From the NCBI GenBank assembly GCA_025517525.1, contig JAOPJZ010000004.1, positions 215,594 through 279,593 of the forward strand: a stretch of 64,000 bases of DNA, read 5' to 3'. This stretch comes from Natronosalvus hydrolyticus (GTDB lineage Archaea; Halobacteriota; Halobacteria; Halobacteriales; Natrialbaceae). Below the pieces are notes generated by a model that saw only the letters and a list, made by a program, of their open reading frames with translations, was not told the origin of the DNA and made no database searches. The stretch's first letter is position 1, and the number at the start of each line of letters is the position of its first letter. Of the stretch, positions 24,446 to 31,907 are shown piece by piece. The translations under genes were made by a program, and so were the position numbers.

Positions 24446-25150
24446 TCAGTCAATGTAGTTCGGACGCTCTCTGTACTCAATGGGATCCCTCACACCGGCT
24501 TCTTCGAAAGCTCTGAGGCGATAGGCACAGGCGTCGCACCTACCACACGCCGGTTCCTCGTCGCGGTAGCAACTCCACGTGAGATCGTAGGGTACGTTCA
24601 GGTCGAGTCCCCACTCCGTGATCTCTGTCTTCGTCCAGTCTACAAACGGGGCCATTAGATCTATCGACGTCTCTGGCTTCGTTCCGACGTCCACAACTCC
24701 CTGAAACGCGTCGAAGAATTCAGGACGGCAGTCGGGATAACCGGAGTGGTCCTCGCTGTGGGCACCGATGAAAATGGCCCTACAGTCGTTCGCCTCGGCA
24801 TACGAAGTCGCCATCGACAGGAGATTCGCATTCCGGAACGGGACGTAACTTGACGGAATCTGATCGCTGTCAAGATCCACGTCATTGACATCAAGGCTAT
24901 CGTCAGTTAGGCTGGAGGCACCGATGCGAGCTAGGTGGTCGGTCTCGATATGGAGGAAGTCGGCCACGTCTATGTGTTCGGCCAGCTGTTTGGCACACTC
25001 CGACTCTTTACCCGCCGTTTGCTGACCGTAGGTAGTGTGGAGAAAGTAAAGTTCGTACCCCCGTTTTCGCGCTTCGAACGCCGCAGTCGCGCTGTCCATA
25101 CCGCCCGATACGAGAGCTACCGCCTTCTCTGCGTTTTGTTGGTCTGTCAT
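24446..25150 (-). CDS. queC: 7-cyano-7-deazaguanine (preQ0) synthase QueC
   Basis: QueC converts 7-carboxy-7-deazaguanine to preQ0 with ATP and ammonia. The 234-residue protein has the N-type ATP pyrophosphatase loop LVSGGMDSATA near the N-terminus and the C-terminal four-cysteine zinc site C-x7-C-x2-C-x2-C (CYRDEEPACGRCDAC), both diagnostic. The length is normal for the family. It is third in the leftward queD-queE-queC operon. Haloarchaea need preQ0 for archaeosine in tRNA, but a set placed between two DNA-defence operons on an island, next to two DpdA-like genes, points to supply for DNA modification. No GTP cyclohydrolase gene is nearby, so the first precursor must come from the host. Confidence 0.92.
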   Translation of the reverse strand: MTDQQNAEKAVALVSGGMDSATAAFEARKRGYELYFLHTTYGQQTAGKESECAKQLAEHIDVADFLHIETDHLARIGASSLTDDSLDVNDVDLDSDQIPSSYVPFRNANLLSMATSYAEANDCRAIFIGAHSEDHSGYPDCRPEFFDAFQGVVDVGTKPETSIDLMAPFVDWTKTEITEWGLDLNVPYDLTWSCYRDEEPACGRCDACAYRLRAFEEAGVRDPIEYRERPNYID

Positions 25151-25172
25151 GTCGGTGATAGTGCATATATGT

Positions 25173-25955
25173 CTACGTCTCTGGTGCGTCGTTCCAAATG
25201 TCCACGTGTATCCGTGGCGTGTACCGAAATCCGTGTTCCATCGCCAGTTCAGCGGTCAGTTTTCGCGTCTCCTGGAGGCGGGACTTCGTGGCTCCCTCGG
25301 GCATTAGTAGCACGTCCGAGTCCCGTATCTTTGCGGCTGTTGTCCCTCGTATGTCGTCGATCAATCTGGTTATTTCGGACATGTCGTCTCGACTCGACAC
25401 TACGAACTTCAGCTGGGCCTGGTAGGATTCCACCAGCCGACAAATGGATTCCATATCAATGCGTCGGTCGTCGTGACGGTCGGCCCAGCTCCCGTTTCCC
25501 TTAGGGTCTTTCCGCGGGGTTGGCGTGCTGTTCGAAAGCTTCGGGCTGATACTCGCAAGGTCGATTGCAGCGTCCCGATAGATGGTTCCGTTCGTCTCAA
25601 CGGTCGTGTGATACTCTGCATCCCTGAGTCTGTCGAGTAATTCAACCGTTTTGTTGTGTATCAGCGGTTCACCGCCTGTCACCACGACGTGGTCAGCCTC
25701 CTCGTTTCGGCTGACGCGTTCGACGATGGTGTTCACATCGAGCCACGCGTGAGTCGGTTCCCAGCTCGTGTGGTACGAATCACAGAACCAACATCGAAGA
25801 TTACAGCCGCTTGTCCGGACGAACACGCTGGGCGTTCCAGCGAGTTTTCCCTCTCCCTGTAGAGAGTAGAACAGCTCGTTGACCGGCAGTGCGTCTTCGT
25901 TGGCGCTGTGCGATGAGGCATTCGTGAGATCAGTGTTGTCGGAACTAACCGGCAT
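25173..25955 (-). CDS. queE: 7-carboxy-7-deazaguanine synthase QueE (radical SAM)
   Basis: A 260-residue radical-SAM enzyme that contracts the ring of 6-carboxytetrahydropterin to form 7-carboxy-7-deazaguanine. The iron-sulfur motif reads CNLRCWFCDS (C-x3-C-x2-C), preceded by the QueE-typical FYSLQGEGKLAGTPSVFVRT and followed by HVVVTGGEPLIH. Later segments SISPKLSNSTP and QLKFVVSS also fit QueE. A 25-residue Ser/Asp-rich N-terminal extension precedes the conserved start, so a shorter start is possible. The gene lies 3 nt after the queD stop and 22 nt before queC, in one transcription unit. Confidence 0.92.
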   Translation of the reverse strand: MPVSSDNTDLTNASSHSANEDALPVNELFYSLQGEGKLAGTPSVFVRTSGCNLRCWFCDSYHTSWEPTHAWLDVNTIVERVSRNEEADHVVVTGGEPLIHNKTVELLDRLRDAEYHTTVETNGTIYRDAAIDLASISPKLSNSTPTPRKDPKGNGSWADRHDDRRIDMESICRLVESYQAQLKFVVSSRDDMSEITRLIDDIRGTTAAKIRDSDVLLMPEGATKSRLQETRKLTAELAMEHGFRYTPRIHVDIWNDAPET

Positions 25956-25958
25956 CTG

Positions 25959-26426
25959 CTACAGTATCCCTCCTGCGGCAAGCTCTCCAGTCTCACTCAC
26001 CTCAACGGTTACGTCGCTCACAGTCTCCGGAAGCTCAATTCTCAATCGCCGTTCGAGGACTAATCCCATCACCTCCGCAGTCGGCGGCTGATCTAGGACG
26101 ACGACGGCGTCGCCATCACCGCTGGCCTCAAACGCATCTACCAACGGATCTCCTCGCTCCACGAGGAACCGGTGATCCCACTCCGACAATACAGAAGTGA
26201 TGACCCCCTTGTCAACGACCCATCCATCGGCAGAGAGGGTTCCAGTCACCGATACGGTGACCTCGTAGTTGTGCCCGTGGGGACGACTGCACTTACCATC
26301 GTGATGCAATATACGATGTCCTGTGCTGAGACGGATCGGTTGATTACGACCGACATGAAGGGTACGTTCGGCCCCAGCGAGGTCTTCCGAGGAAAGAGAG
26401 TATTCTTCAGGTATGCCTTCTAGCAT
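25959..26426 (-). CDS. queD: 6-carboxytetrahydropterin synthase QueD
   Basis: A 155-residue T-fold enzyme that makes 6-carboxytetrahydropterin from dihydroneopterin triphosphate. The zinc and active-site residues are present: the first His in STGHRILHHDG, the catalytic Cys and two His in KCSRPHGHNYEV, an Asp-His pair in SEWDHRFLVERGDP, and the Glu in PPTAEVMGLVLERRL. It is the first gene of the leftward que operon; an AATTTAAGTAC element about 24 nt before the ATG could be its TATA/promoter region. The divergent transglycosylase operon starts 139 bp away, so both halves of the modification pathway can share one control region. Confidence 0.9.
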   Translation of the reverse strand: MLEGIPEEYSLSSEDLAGAERTLHVGRNQPIRLSTGHRILHHDGKCSRPHGHNYEVTVSVTGTLSADGWVVDKGVITSVLSEWDHRFLVERGDPLVDAFEASGDGDAVVVLDQPPTAEVMGLVLERRLRIELPETVSDVTVEVSETGELAAGGIL

Positions 26427-26565
26427 ACCGGGATATTATCGCCACCGTACTTAAATTTGAACCACTCGGTGGCTATGATCGAACTGATGGGAATGATTAG
26501 GTAACTGACCGTTTCGACAATGAGAAGTTAATTGAGGTCACCGACAGAGAATACATACAGATCAT

Positions 26566-28470
26566 TTGATGTCGGTATTCAGGACCCTTGAAAAGGCAAC
26601 GTACGGTCGTCGGGGTGAGATTGACACCCCTGGCGGTCGTATACAAACCCCTGCGCTTCTCCCCGTAGTGAGCATTATTGGGGGTACGACAACTAAGTCA
26701 GGCGGCATCTGGCGGTACACGCGTCGCCATCTGTTTGAGGACGAGAGCGCCCAAGGATTCATGTTTCAGGCGATGTCGTTTCTCGACTACAATCTCTCTG
26801 CAGACAACCTCGAAAACTGGCGTAAAAAACCTCTCAAACAGCATTTTGATGAGTGCGATACCGAACCTGGATTTGATCGGCCACTGTTCGTTGATTCGGG
26901 TGGGTTTAAATTGATGAACTCGAACAAATTCGGGGAATCACCGGACGAAGGCGGCAGTGAGAACGACTGGGGTATCTACACGAATCCCGAGAGCATCTTA
27001 GACCTGCAGCTCGATTACGGTGCCGATATTATTGCAACTCTAGACTTTCCGATTCCACAGAATCTGAATAGAGAGGAAACAACGGGACGGATGGAGCGGA
27101 GCATCAATAATGCGGTAGAGACGCTCCGGTTGCTCGATGAGCGTGAACTGGATAAGACCCCCTCCGTGTACGTGGCAATTCACGGTCACAACTACGAAGA
27201 CGTCAACTGGTACGTCAGCCAGTTCTTGGACCGTGCTGAGGAGTTTGACGAGGCCTTTGAAGGGTTTGCTCTCGGTTCGCTCGTCCCGCTCAGCAGTTCG
27301 CCGGACACGTTGGTAGACATTGTGCAAGGCGCGAGAGACGCAATTCCCACGAATCGTTACGACGACATCGCGCTCCACGTGTTCGGTATCAGCGGGAGGC
27401 TCTGCCCGTTGCTCTCTCTCCTCGGAGTTGATACCTTCGATTCGAGAAGCTACCAGTACGCCGCAAGGAACAAGAAGTTCATCCACCCGGAGACGTGGCG
27501 ACGGATCAGCCTCGACCAAATTGACGACTGGGACGACTGGCCGTGTGACTGTAGCGCGTGTCAGTCCATCCATCTGGACGACATGCAGCATGCTTTATTG
27601 GAGTCAGACGTCAGCAACAAGCCCATTGAGGGCCAACACGGGAAGCGTTTCAAGAGCGAGTATTACGCACAGATAGCCCACCACAACTTCGAGCTGTACA
27701 GCCGCCAGATGAGTGGAGTCCGCGACGCAATTGACGATGGCCGCCTATTGGAAAACGTCGCCGACTTTGCCTGTGGGAAAAACATCGTCGAGAAGGGACT
27801 TAAGCGAGCGCAGCTACACAACCCGGAGCTCCGGGAGCGACTCGCGGAGATTGGCTATGAAGAGCTCGTCGCTGGCCCCGATGATGAGACGTTTCAGAGC
27901 AAACTCACCAGCTTCCTGAGCGGAGTAGAGGATGCAACACGGAAGAAGCGAACCATCTCGTTGAAATACGGTCCAGGCGACTTTGACGTGCTTCAGCGCG
28001 ACGACTACCAGCCACCAAACGACGCAAAAGTACTACTCATTCTGCCGTGTAGCCAGGAAAAGCCATACTCCGAATCCCGTACCCACCAGGCAGTCCTGTC
28101 TCGGCTTGAAGGCCAGCGAAATGCTTTTCATAAAATATCTGTCTCTGGTCTTTACGGCCCGGTTCCAGAAGATTTTGAGGAAGTAGACCCAGTGATGAGT
28201 TACGAATATGTCCTAACCACGGCCGACGACGACCAAGTCGAGCTCGTCGCACATCGGCTAGCGGATTACTTGGAAGAGTACGGTGATCAATTTGACCGGG
28301 TTTTAGCTTACACGACCAACAAAGCGTACCGCCAAGCCATCGAGAAGGCGTTCGAGGAGTATGGACGAGGGGAGACGCTCCCCAGTAATCCGCGAGCGCT
28401 CCAACTCACGGAACACTTCCGAGGTGAGAATCTCGACGAATTGGTGGAAAAATTCACTAGCTCTCCGTGA
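26566..28470 (+). CDS. DpdA-like DNA transglycosylase fused to an ArcS-type (DUF5591) domain
   Basis: A 634-residue two-part protein. The N-terminal two thirds is a TGT barrel: IDTPGGRIQTPALLPVVS start, FVDSGGFK (D110), ATLDFPIP (D160, nucleophile position) and the zinc cysteines CDCSAC (C327, C329, C332). There is no PUA domain for tRNA binding, in line with DpdA-type enzymes that exchange guanine in DNA for preQ0. The C-terminal domain contains LPCSQEKPYSESRTH from residue 493, which fits the PC-x3-KPY-x2-S-x2-H motif of archaeosine synthase ArcS. That suggests the inserted preQ0 is further derivatised. First gene of a rightward four-gene operon, divergent from queD. Whether the target is DNA or RNA is inferred. 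Confidence 0.8.
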   Translation: MMSVFRTLEKATYGRRGEIDTPGGRIQTPALLPVVSIIGGTTTKSGGIWRYTRRHLFEDESAQGFMFQAMSFLDYNLSADNLENWRKKPLKQHFDECDTEPGFDRPLFVDSGGFKLMNSNKFGESPDEGGSENDWGIYTNPESILDLQLDYGADIIATLDFPIPQNLNREETTGRMERSINNAVETLRLLDERELDKTPSVYVAIHGHNYEDVNWYVSQFLDRAEEFDEAFEGFALGSLVPLSSSPDTLVDIVQGARDAIPTNRYDDIALHVFGISGRLCPLLSLLGVDTFDSRSYQYAARNKKFIHPETWRRISLDQIDDWDDWPCDCSACQSIHLDDMQHALLESDVSNKPIEGQHGKRFKSEYYAQIAHHNFELYSRQMSGVRDAIDDGRLLENVADFACGKNIVEKGLKRAQLHNPELRERLAEIGYEELVAGPDDETFQSKLTSFLSGVEDATRKKRTISLKYGPGDFDVLQRDDYQPPNDAKVLLILPCSQEKPYSESRTHQAVLSRLEGQRNAFHKISVSGLYGPVPEDFEEVDPVMSYEYVLTTADDDQVELVAHRLADYLEEYGDQFDRVLAYTTNKAYRQAIEKAFEEYGRGETLPSNPRALQLTEHFRGENLDELVEKFTSSP

Positions 28471-28546
28471 GGATACACCAGCTTGTAAGGGTAAACTCGG
28501 TTGATTATCCGAACTATTAAGGTCTCCAAGGGAGATCAGCAGGTAG

Positions 28547-29008
28547 ATGACTTCCCTGCTCGTTCAGTCCTGTTCGGCCACCAAAGAACCGGTGGAAGAG
28601 CCGGTTCAAGCCATCGAGCTGTACGATGGATACTTTTTCCGGATTATCAAGAAGGCACAGCGCTCAAACCGGGTTCAGACAGGACTCGACATAATAATTA
28701 TATCAGCAGAACATGGTGTCGTTGAGACTGATGACAAGATTGGATATTACGACAGGCGAATGGACACGGAGCGTGCGAGCGAGCTGAACGATACAGTCGT
28801 TGGAAGTATTGCAAACAAGGTGTCTGAGGCGGGGTATGATAATATATGGATCAACCTGGGTAAGGACTACCTCCCAGCAGTCGAGGGTATTGAAAGTGCC
28901 GTCAACGTTCCCGTCAATTACATCCAAGGCTCCGGAATCGGAATGAAAGGCAAGCGGCTGAAGCAGCTGGTTTCCATCGACGGAGCCGTCGCGGTAAGCG
29001 GTGACTGA
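28547..29008 (+). CDS. YaaA/DUF6884-like protein, candidate preQ0-modifying enzyme
   Basis: A 153-residue protein with an N-terminal SCSATKEPVEEP, a IIISAEHGVVETDDKIGYYDRRM segment and a late LGKDYLPAVEGI. This is the pattern of the YaaA/DUF6884 superfamily, to which the ArcS DUF5591 domain is related (compare PCSQEKPYSESRTH in the preceding gene). GGAGATC 12 nt upstream of the ATG may act as a ribosome binding site. Its stop overlaps the next start by 8 nt (GTGACTGA). DpdC, which turns preQ0 in DNA into 7-amido-7-deazaguanine, is the functional counterpart I would test first. The homology to DpdC itself is not shown. Confidence 0.62.
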   Translation: MTSLLVQSCSATKEPVEEPVQAIELYDGYFFRIIKKAQRSNRVQTGLDIIIISAEHGVVETDDKIGYYDRRMDTERASELNDTVVGSIANKVSEAGYDNIWINLGKDYLPAVEGIESAVNVPVNYIQGSGIGMKGKRLKQLVSIDGAVAVSGD

Positions 29009-30260
29009 CGATATGGTGTCGTTCAACGTACATGCTGAGGCGGGCGAAGCGCGTTGCGGTACGCTTCAAATAAATGACCGCAGCCTCGAAACCCCTCACC
29101 TGTTTCCAGTGGTGAACTTCTACGCAGGAGGAAACGAGGGCTCTCTGTTCGGCGGCGGGATCCATCGCACGATAAAAGAGTTCATGGTCAACCACCCGCC
29201 CGTGGTGGGGGAACAGAACTACAGTGACCTGTTCCCGGGGGTAATGACTTCCATTTCTTCCCTGGCAGACTACGGTATCTCGGAGGAAAAACTAGAGTGG
29301 TATCTACACAATAAAATTCGAGAATGGGAGAGTTTCAGTGACTACAATGGCGTGATATTCGCTGATTCTGGGGGCTATAAAATACTCACTCAGGGAGGGA
29401 TACAGGGAAGGGACTTTGAGAAAGATATTGATCAAGACAAGGCTCTGGACATCCAGCTCGCGCTGGGTCCGGATATTTTCGTCAATCTGGATCATCCAAT
29501 CCATCCCGACGACGAGTTCGAAGATCGAATCGAAAAAATGAAACAGACTGCGGTGAACGCCCGACTGTTCGCTGAGCGGAGAGACGAGATCGACGGCGCA
29601 TGTTACCTCACCGTTCACGGCTACTACGAGGCGATGCTGGAGCGATCTTTTGATCTTATTGAAGAGGAGCTTGCGGAGCCGATACCGAAGGTATTCGACG
29701 GGGTTGCGCTAGGCAGCCTTGTCCCACGAAAGGACAATGTCGAGGTGCTCGTGGAGGCCGTCTCCGACTGCAAGCGCGAAATGCAACAGCGAGGTTACGA
29801 GGATCTACCACTTCACGTTCTCGGAATTTCGGGTAATGCAATGCCGTTACTTGTCGCCCTCGGGGCCGACTCCTTCGATTCTGCTTCGTACCTACACCAA
29901 GCGATAAACGGGAAATATTACGTCAACTTATTCGAGTCCGTACCGGTTGATGAGGCTGATTTCGACGCCTGTCAGTGCCGGATCTGTAATGACGACTTCC
30001 ATCGTGCGCGAATGCGTGACCGGATGGAAGATCTTTATCAAAAGGACATTCTCGGTTCGGTCGCGGCGCACAACCTGGCGGTTCAACAGCGAGAACTTCG
30101 CAAGTTCCGTCAGCTGATTGTTGATGGAAACGAGCAAGCGGTTGCGACTTACCTGGAAGAGTCTGTGAAGGATCAGAAAGGTTTCCGTAAGTTCGTCTAC
30201 AAACTAATTAACGAACGAATGAATCCCTACTTTGAGGAGACTGATACAACCTATGCATAA
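29001..30260 (+). CDS. Second DpdA-like transglycosylase
   Basis: A 419-residue TGT-fold protein that begins with GTG at 29001, overlapping the previous stop by 8 nt; an ATG at 29013 is the alternative. Key residues: FADSGGYK (D122), VNLDHPIHPDDE (D164, nucleophile position) and the zinc cysteines CQCRIC (C324, C326, C329), with a downstream SVAAHNL supplying the His. It has no PUA and no ArcS-type domain. Both paralogues keep their catalytic aspartates, so they could act on different sequence contexts or strands, or as a heterodimer as in eukaryotic QTRT1/QTRT2, although in that pair one subunit has lost catalysis. Operon context is as for the neighbouring gene. Confidence 0.8.
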   Translation: MTDDMVSFNVHAEAGEARCGTLQINDRSLETPHLFPVVNFYAGGNEGSLFGGGIHRTIKEFMVNHPPVVGEQNYSDLFPGVMTSISSLADYGISEEKLEWYLHNKIREWESFSDYNGVIFADSGGYKILTQGGIQGRDFEKDIDQDKALDIQLALGPDIFVNLDHPIHPDDEFEDRIEKMKQTAVNARLFAERRDEIDGACYLTVHGYYEAMLERSFDLIEEELAEPIPKVFDGVALGSLVPRKDNVEVLVEAVSDCKREMQQRGYEDLPLHVLGISGNAMPLLVALGADSFDSASYLHQAINGKYYVNLFESVPVDEADFDACQCRICNDDFHRARMRDRMEDLYQKDILGSVAAHNLAVQQRELRKFRQLIVDGNEQAVATYLEESVKDQKGFRKFVYKLINERMNPYFEETDTTYA

Positions 30261-31788
30261 GACACCACAAGTCAACGAGGTCAACGAGTTTATCGAGATA
30301 GCGAGCGACTTTGAGGATCCGCTGGAAGTCATCAGAGAAGCTCTATCGAACTCCTACGACGCAAACGCTACGAGAGTAGATATCGAGATTACGCAAGACG
30401 ATGAAGGGCGGAATACACTCACCATCGATGACGATGGTGATGGAATGTGCGAGCGGGACTTATCTTCGTTCTTTGATCTCGGAAACTCAAGGAAACATGA
30501 CGCGATTGGATACAAGGGACACGGGACGAAAATCTATTACAAGAGCGACGAAATTCGAGTCGAGGCAGTCAAGGACGGTACACGGATCGAATCATTGATG
30601 GAACGACCGTGGGAGACGCTGAACGACCGCGAACTTCCCATGTACTCGGTCGAGAAGACTGAAACCGACGAGTCATCGGGTACCCGAATTGAGGTTCACG
30701 GATTCCGTGCAGGTCGAGGTTTCGATCCACAGAAACTTACTTATAACAAGATTGAACACTACATCAAGTGGAAAACAATTGGTGGATCAACCGCCTGGTA
30801 CTTCGACGACGACTTCCATGAAATGGAAATAACCATTGAGCTATCAGATACCATCGACGACACGCGTCCCCCAATAAAGACTACCAACCGACTGAAATTT
30901 GGACCCGAAAACAGGGACCCTGAAGGTGAGTTCGTAGCTGAAAGAATGTGTAAGTGTTACCCACCCAGAGAGCTGTCCGTTACTCTTGACGACGGCCAAG
31001 AGGCATTGATCGAAGTTGTTGGAATGGTGGGTGGAAAGGAAGCGCGAAATGAGCTACCGACGTACGGAAAACACTCTGCACAGTTCGGAGTCTGGCTTGC
31101 CAAAGATCACATCAAGGTTGAGAGATATAACGACGCCATCGGAGCCGACAATGAGTTCTTCCACTTCTTTTTTGTAGCTAACTGCCAGGATATCGAACTC
31201 TCTGCAAATCGGGAAAAGATACGGAACAAGTCTGGCAACGTCTACCAGGCGATAACGGACGAGTTAGATCGATTCTTCACCAAGGTATGTCAAGACCCAT
31301 GGTATCAAGATTATATCGAACGTCGAAAGCTAGAGAACAAAATGCAGAGTGTGCAGTCTCAGGCGAGCTCGCTTGATGATCGACGGGAACGTGCGGAAGA
31401 ACAGGGAGGGCTTTCACCATCAAATTCCGCTGAAGTGGTCGCCATGTTGGAACGATACAGTGCCAACGGTGCTCCAGAGTCATTCAAAATTGCGGACTTT
31501 CAGTTGAATGACGAAGTGAACACGATCCTTGAGACGGAAAACGGGTTTGATAATGCCTCAATAGAAGTCAAGCTGAGTGACTTCTTTAAGGATGAACCGC
31601 CTTTGACTCATATTGACAGATTCGTTTGCTGGAAACTCGGTGATATTGATGCACTCAGCCAGCTTGAACGGACGCCTTACATGGATGAAACCATCCGATT
31701 CGATTTTTCCGATAACGAAATTAAGTATGGGGAAGACGATCCGAGGACGATTCCCATTCTCGAACTTTCCTCAAAGATCTCACCGTAG
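30253..31788 (+). CDS. Hsp90/MORC-like GHKL ATPase
   Basis: The ATG at 30253 overlaps the previous stop by 8 nt (ATGCATAA), so I prefer it to the one at 30232; the protein has 511 residues. The Bergerat fold is clear: VIREALSNSYDANATRV (N box), IDDDGDGMCERDL (D-x-G-x-G) and IGYKGHGTKIYYKS (G2 box). An S5-like middle domain follows (VWLAKDHIKVERYNDAIG; CQDIELSANREKIRNKS), as in MORC and Hsp90-like ATPases. The C-terminal 130 residues are unassigned. MORC-like ATPases act as ATP-gated DNA clamps, so it may help the transglycosylases or police unmodified DNA. A ParB-like DpdB, the partner in bacterial Dpd, is missing, and this ATPase occupies that place. Confidence 0.78.
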   Translation: MHKTPQVNEVNEFIEIASDFEDPLEVIREALSNSYDANATRVDIEITQDDEGRNTLTIDDDGDGMCERDLSSFFDLGNSRKHDAIGYKGHGTKIYYKSDEIRVEAVKDGTRIESLMERPWETLNDRELPMYSVEKTETDESSGTRIEVHGFRAGRGFDPQKLTYNKIEHYIKWKTIGGSTAWYFDDDFHEMEITIELSDTIDDTRPPIKTTNRLKFGPENRDPEGEFVAERMCKCYPPRELSVTLDDGQEALIEVVGMVGGKEARNELPTYGKHSAQFGVWLAKDHIKVERYNDAIGADNEFFHFFFVANCQDIELSANREKIRNKSGNVYQAITDELDRFFTKVCQDPWYQDYIERRKLENKMQSVQSQASSLDDRRERAEEQGGLSPSNSAEVVAMLERYSANGAPESFKIADFQLNDEVNTILETENGFDNASIEVKLSDFFKDEPPLTHIDRFVCWKLGDIDALSQLERTPYMDETIRFDFSDNEIKYGEDDPRTIPILELSSKISP

Positions 31789-31907
31789 TATGGTAATCCC
31801 GTCGGTTTTTGGTGTGCGTTTCTATCGTGATCTGACCCATTCACAGCGTTATCCATCCTCAATACGGAGTGGATGATCTGCCCAAGCGAGGTCCTCTGAT
31901 ATGGATT

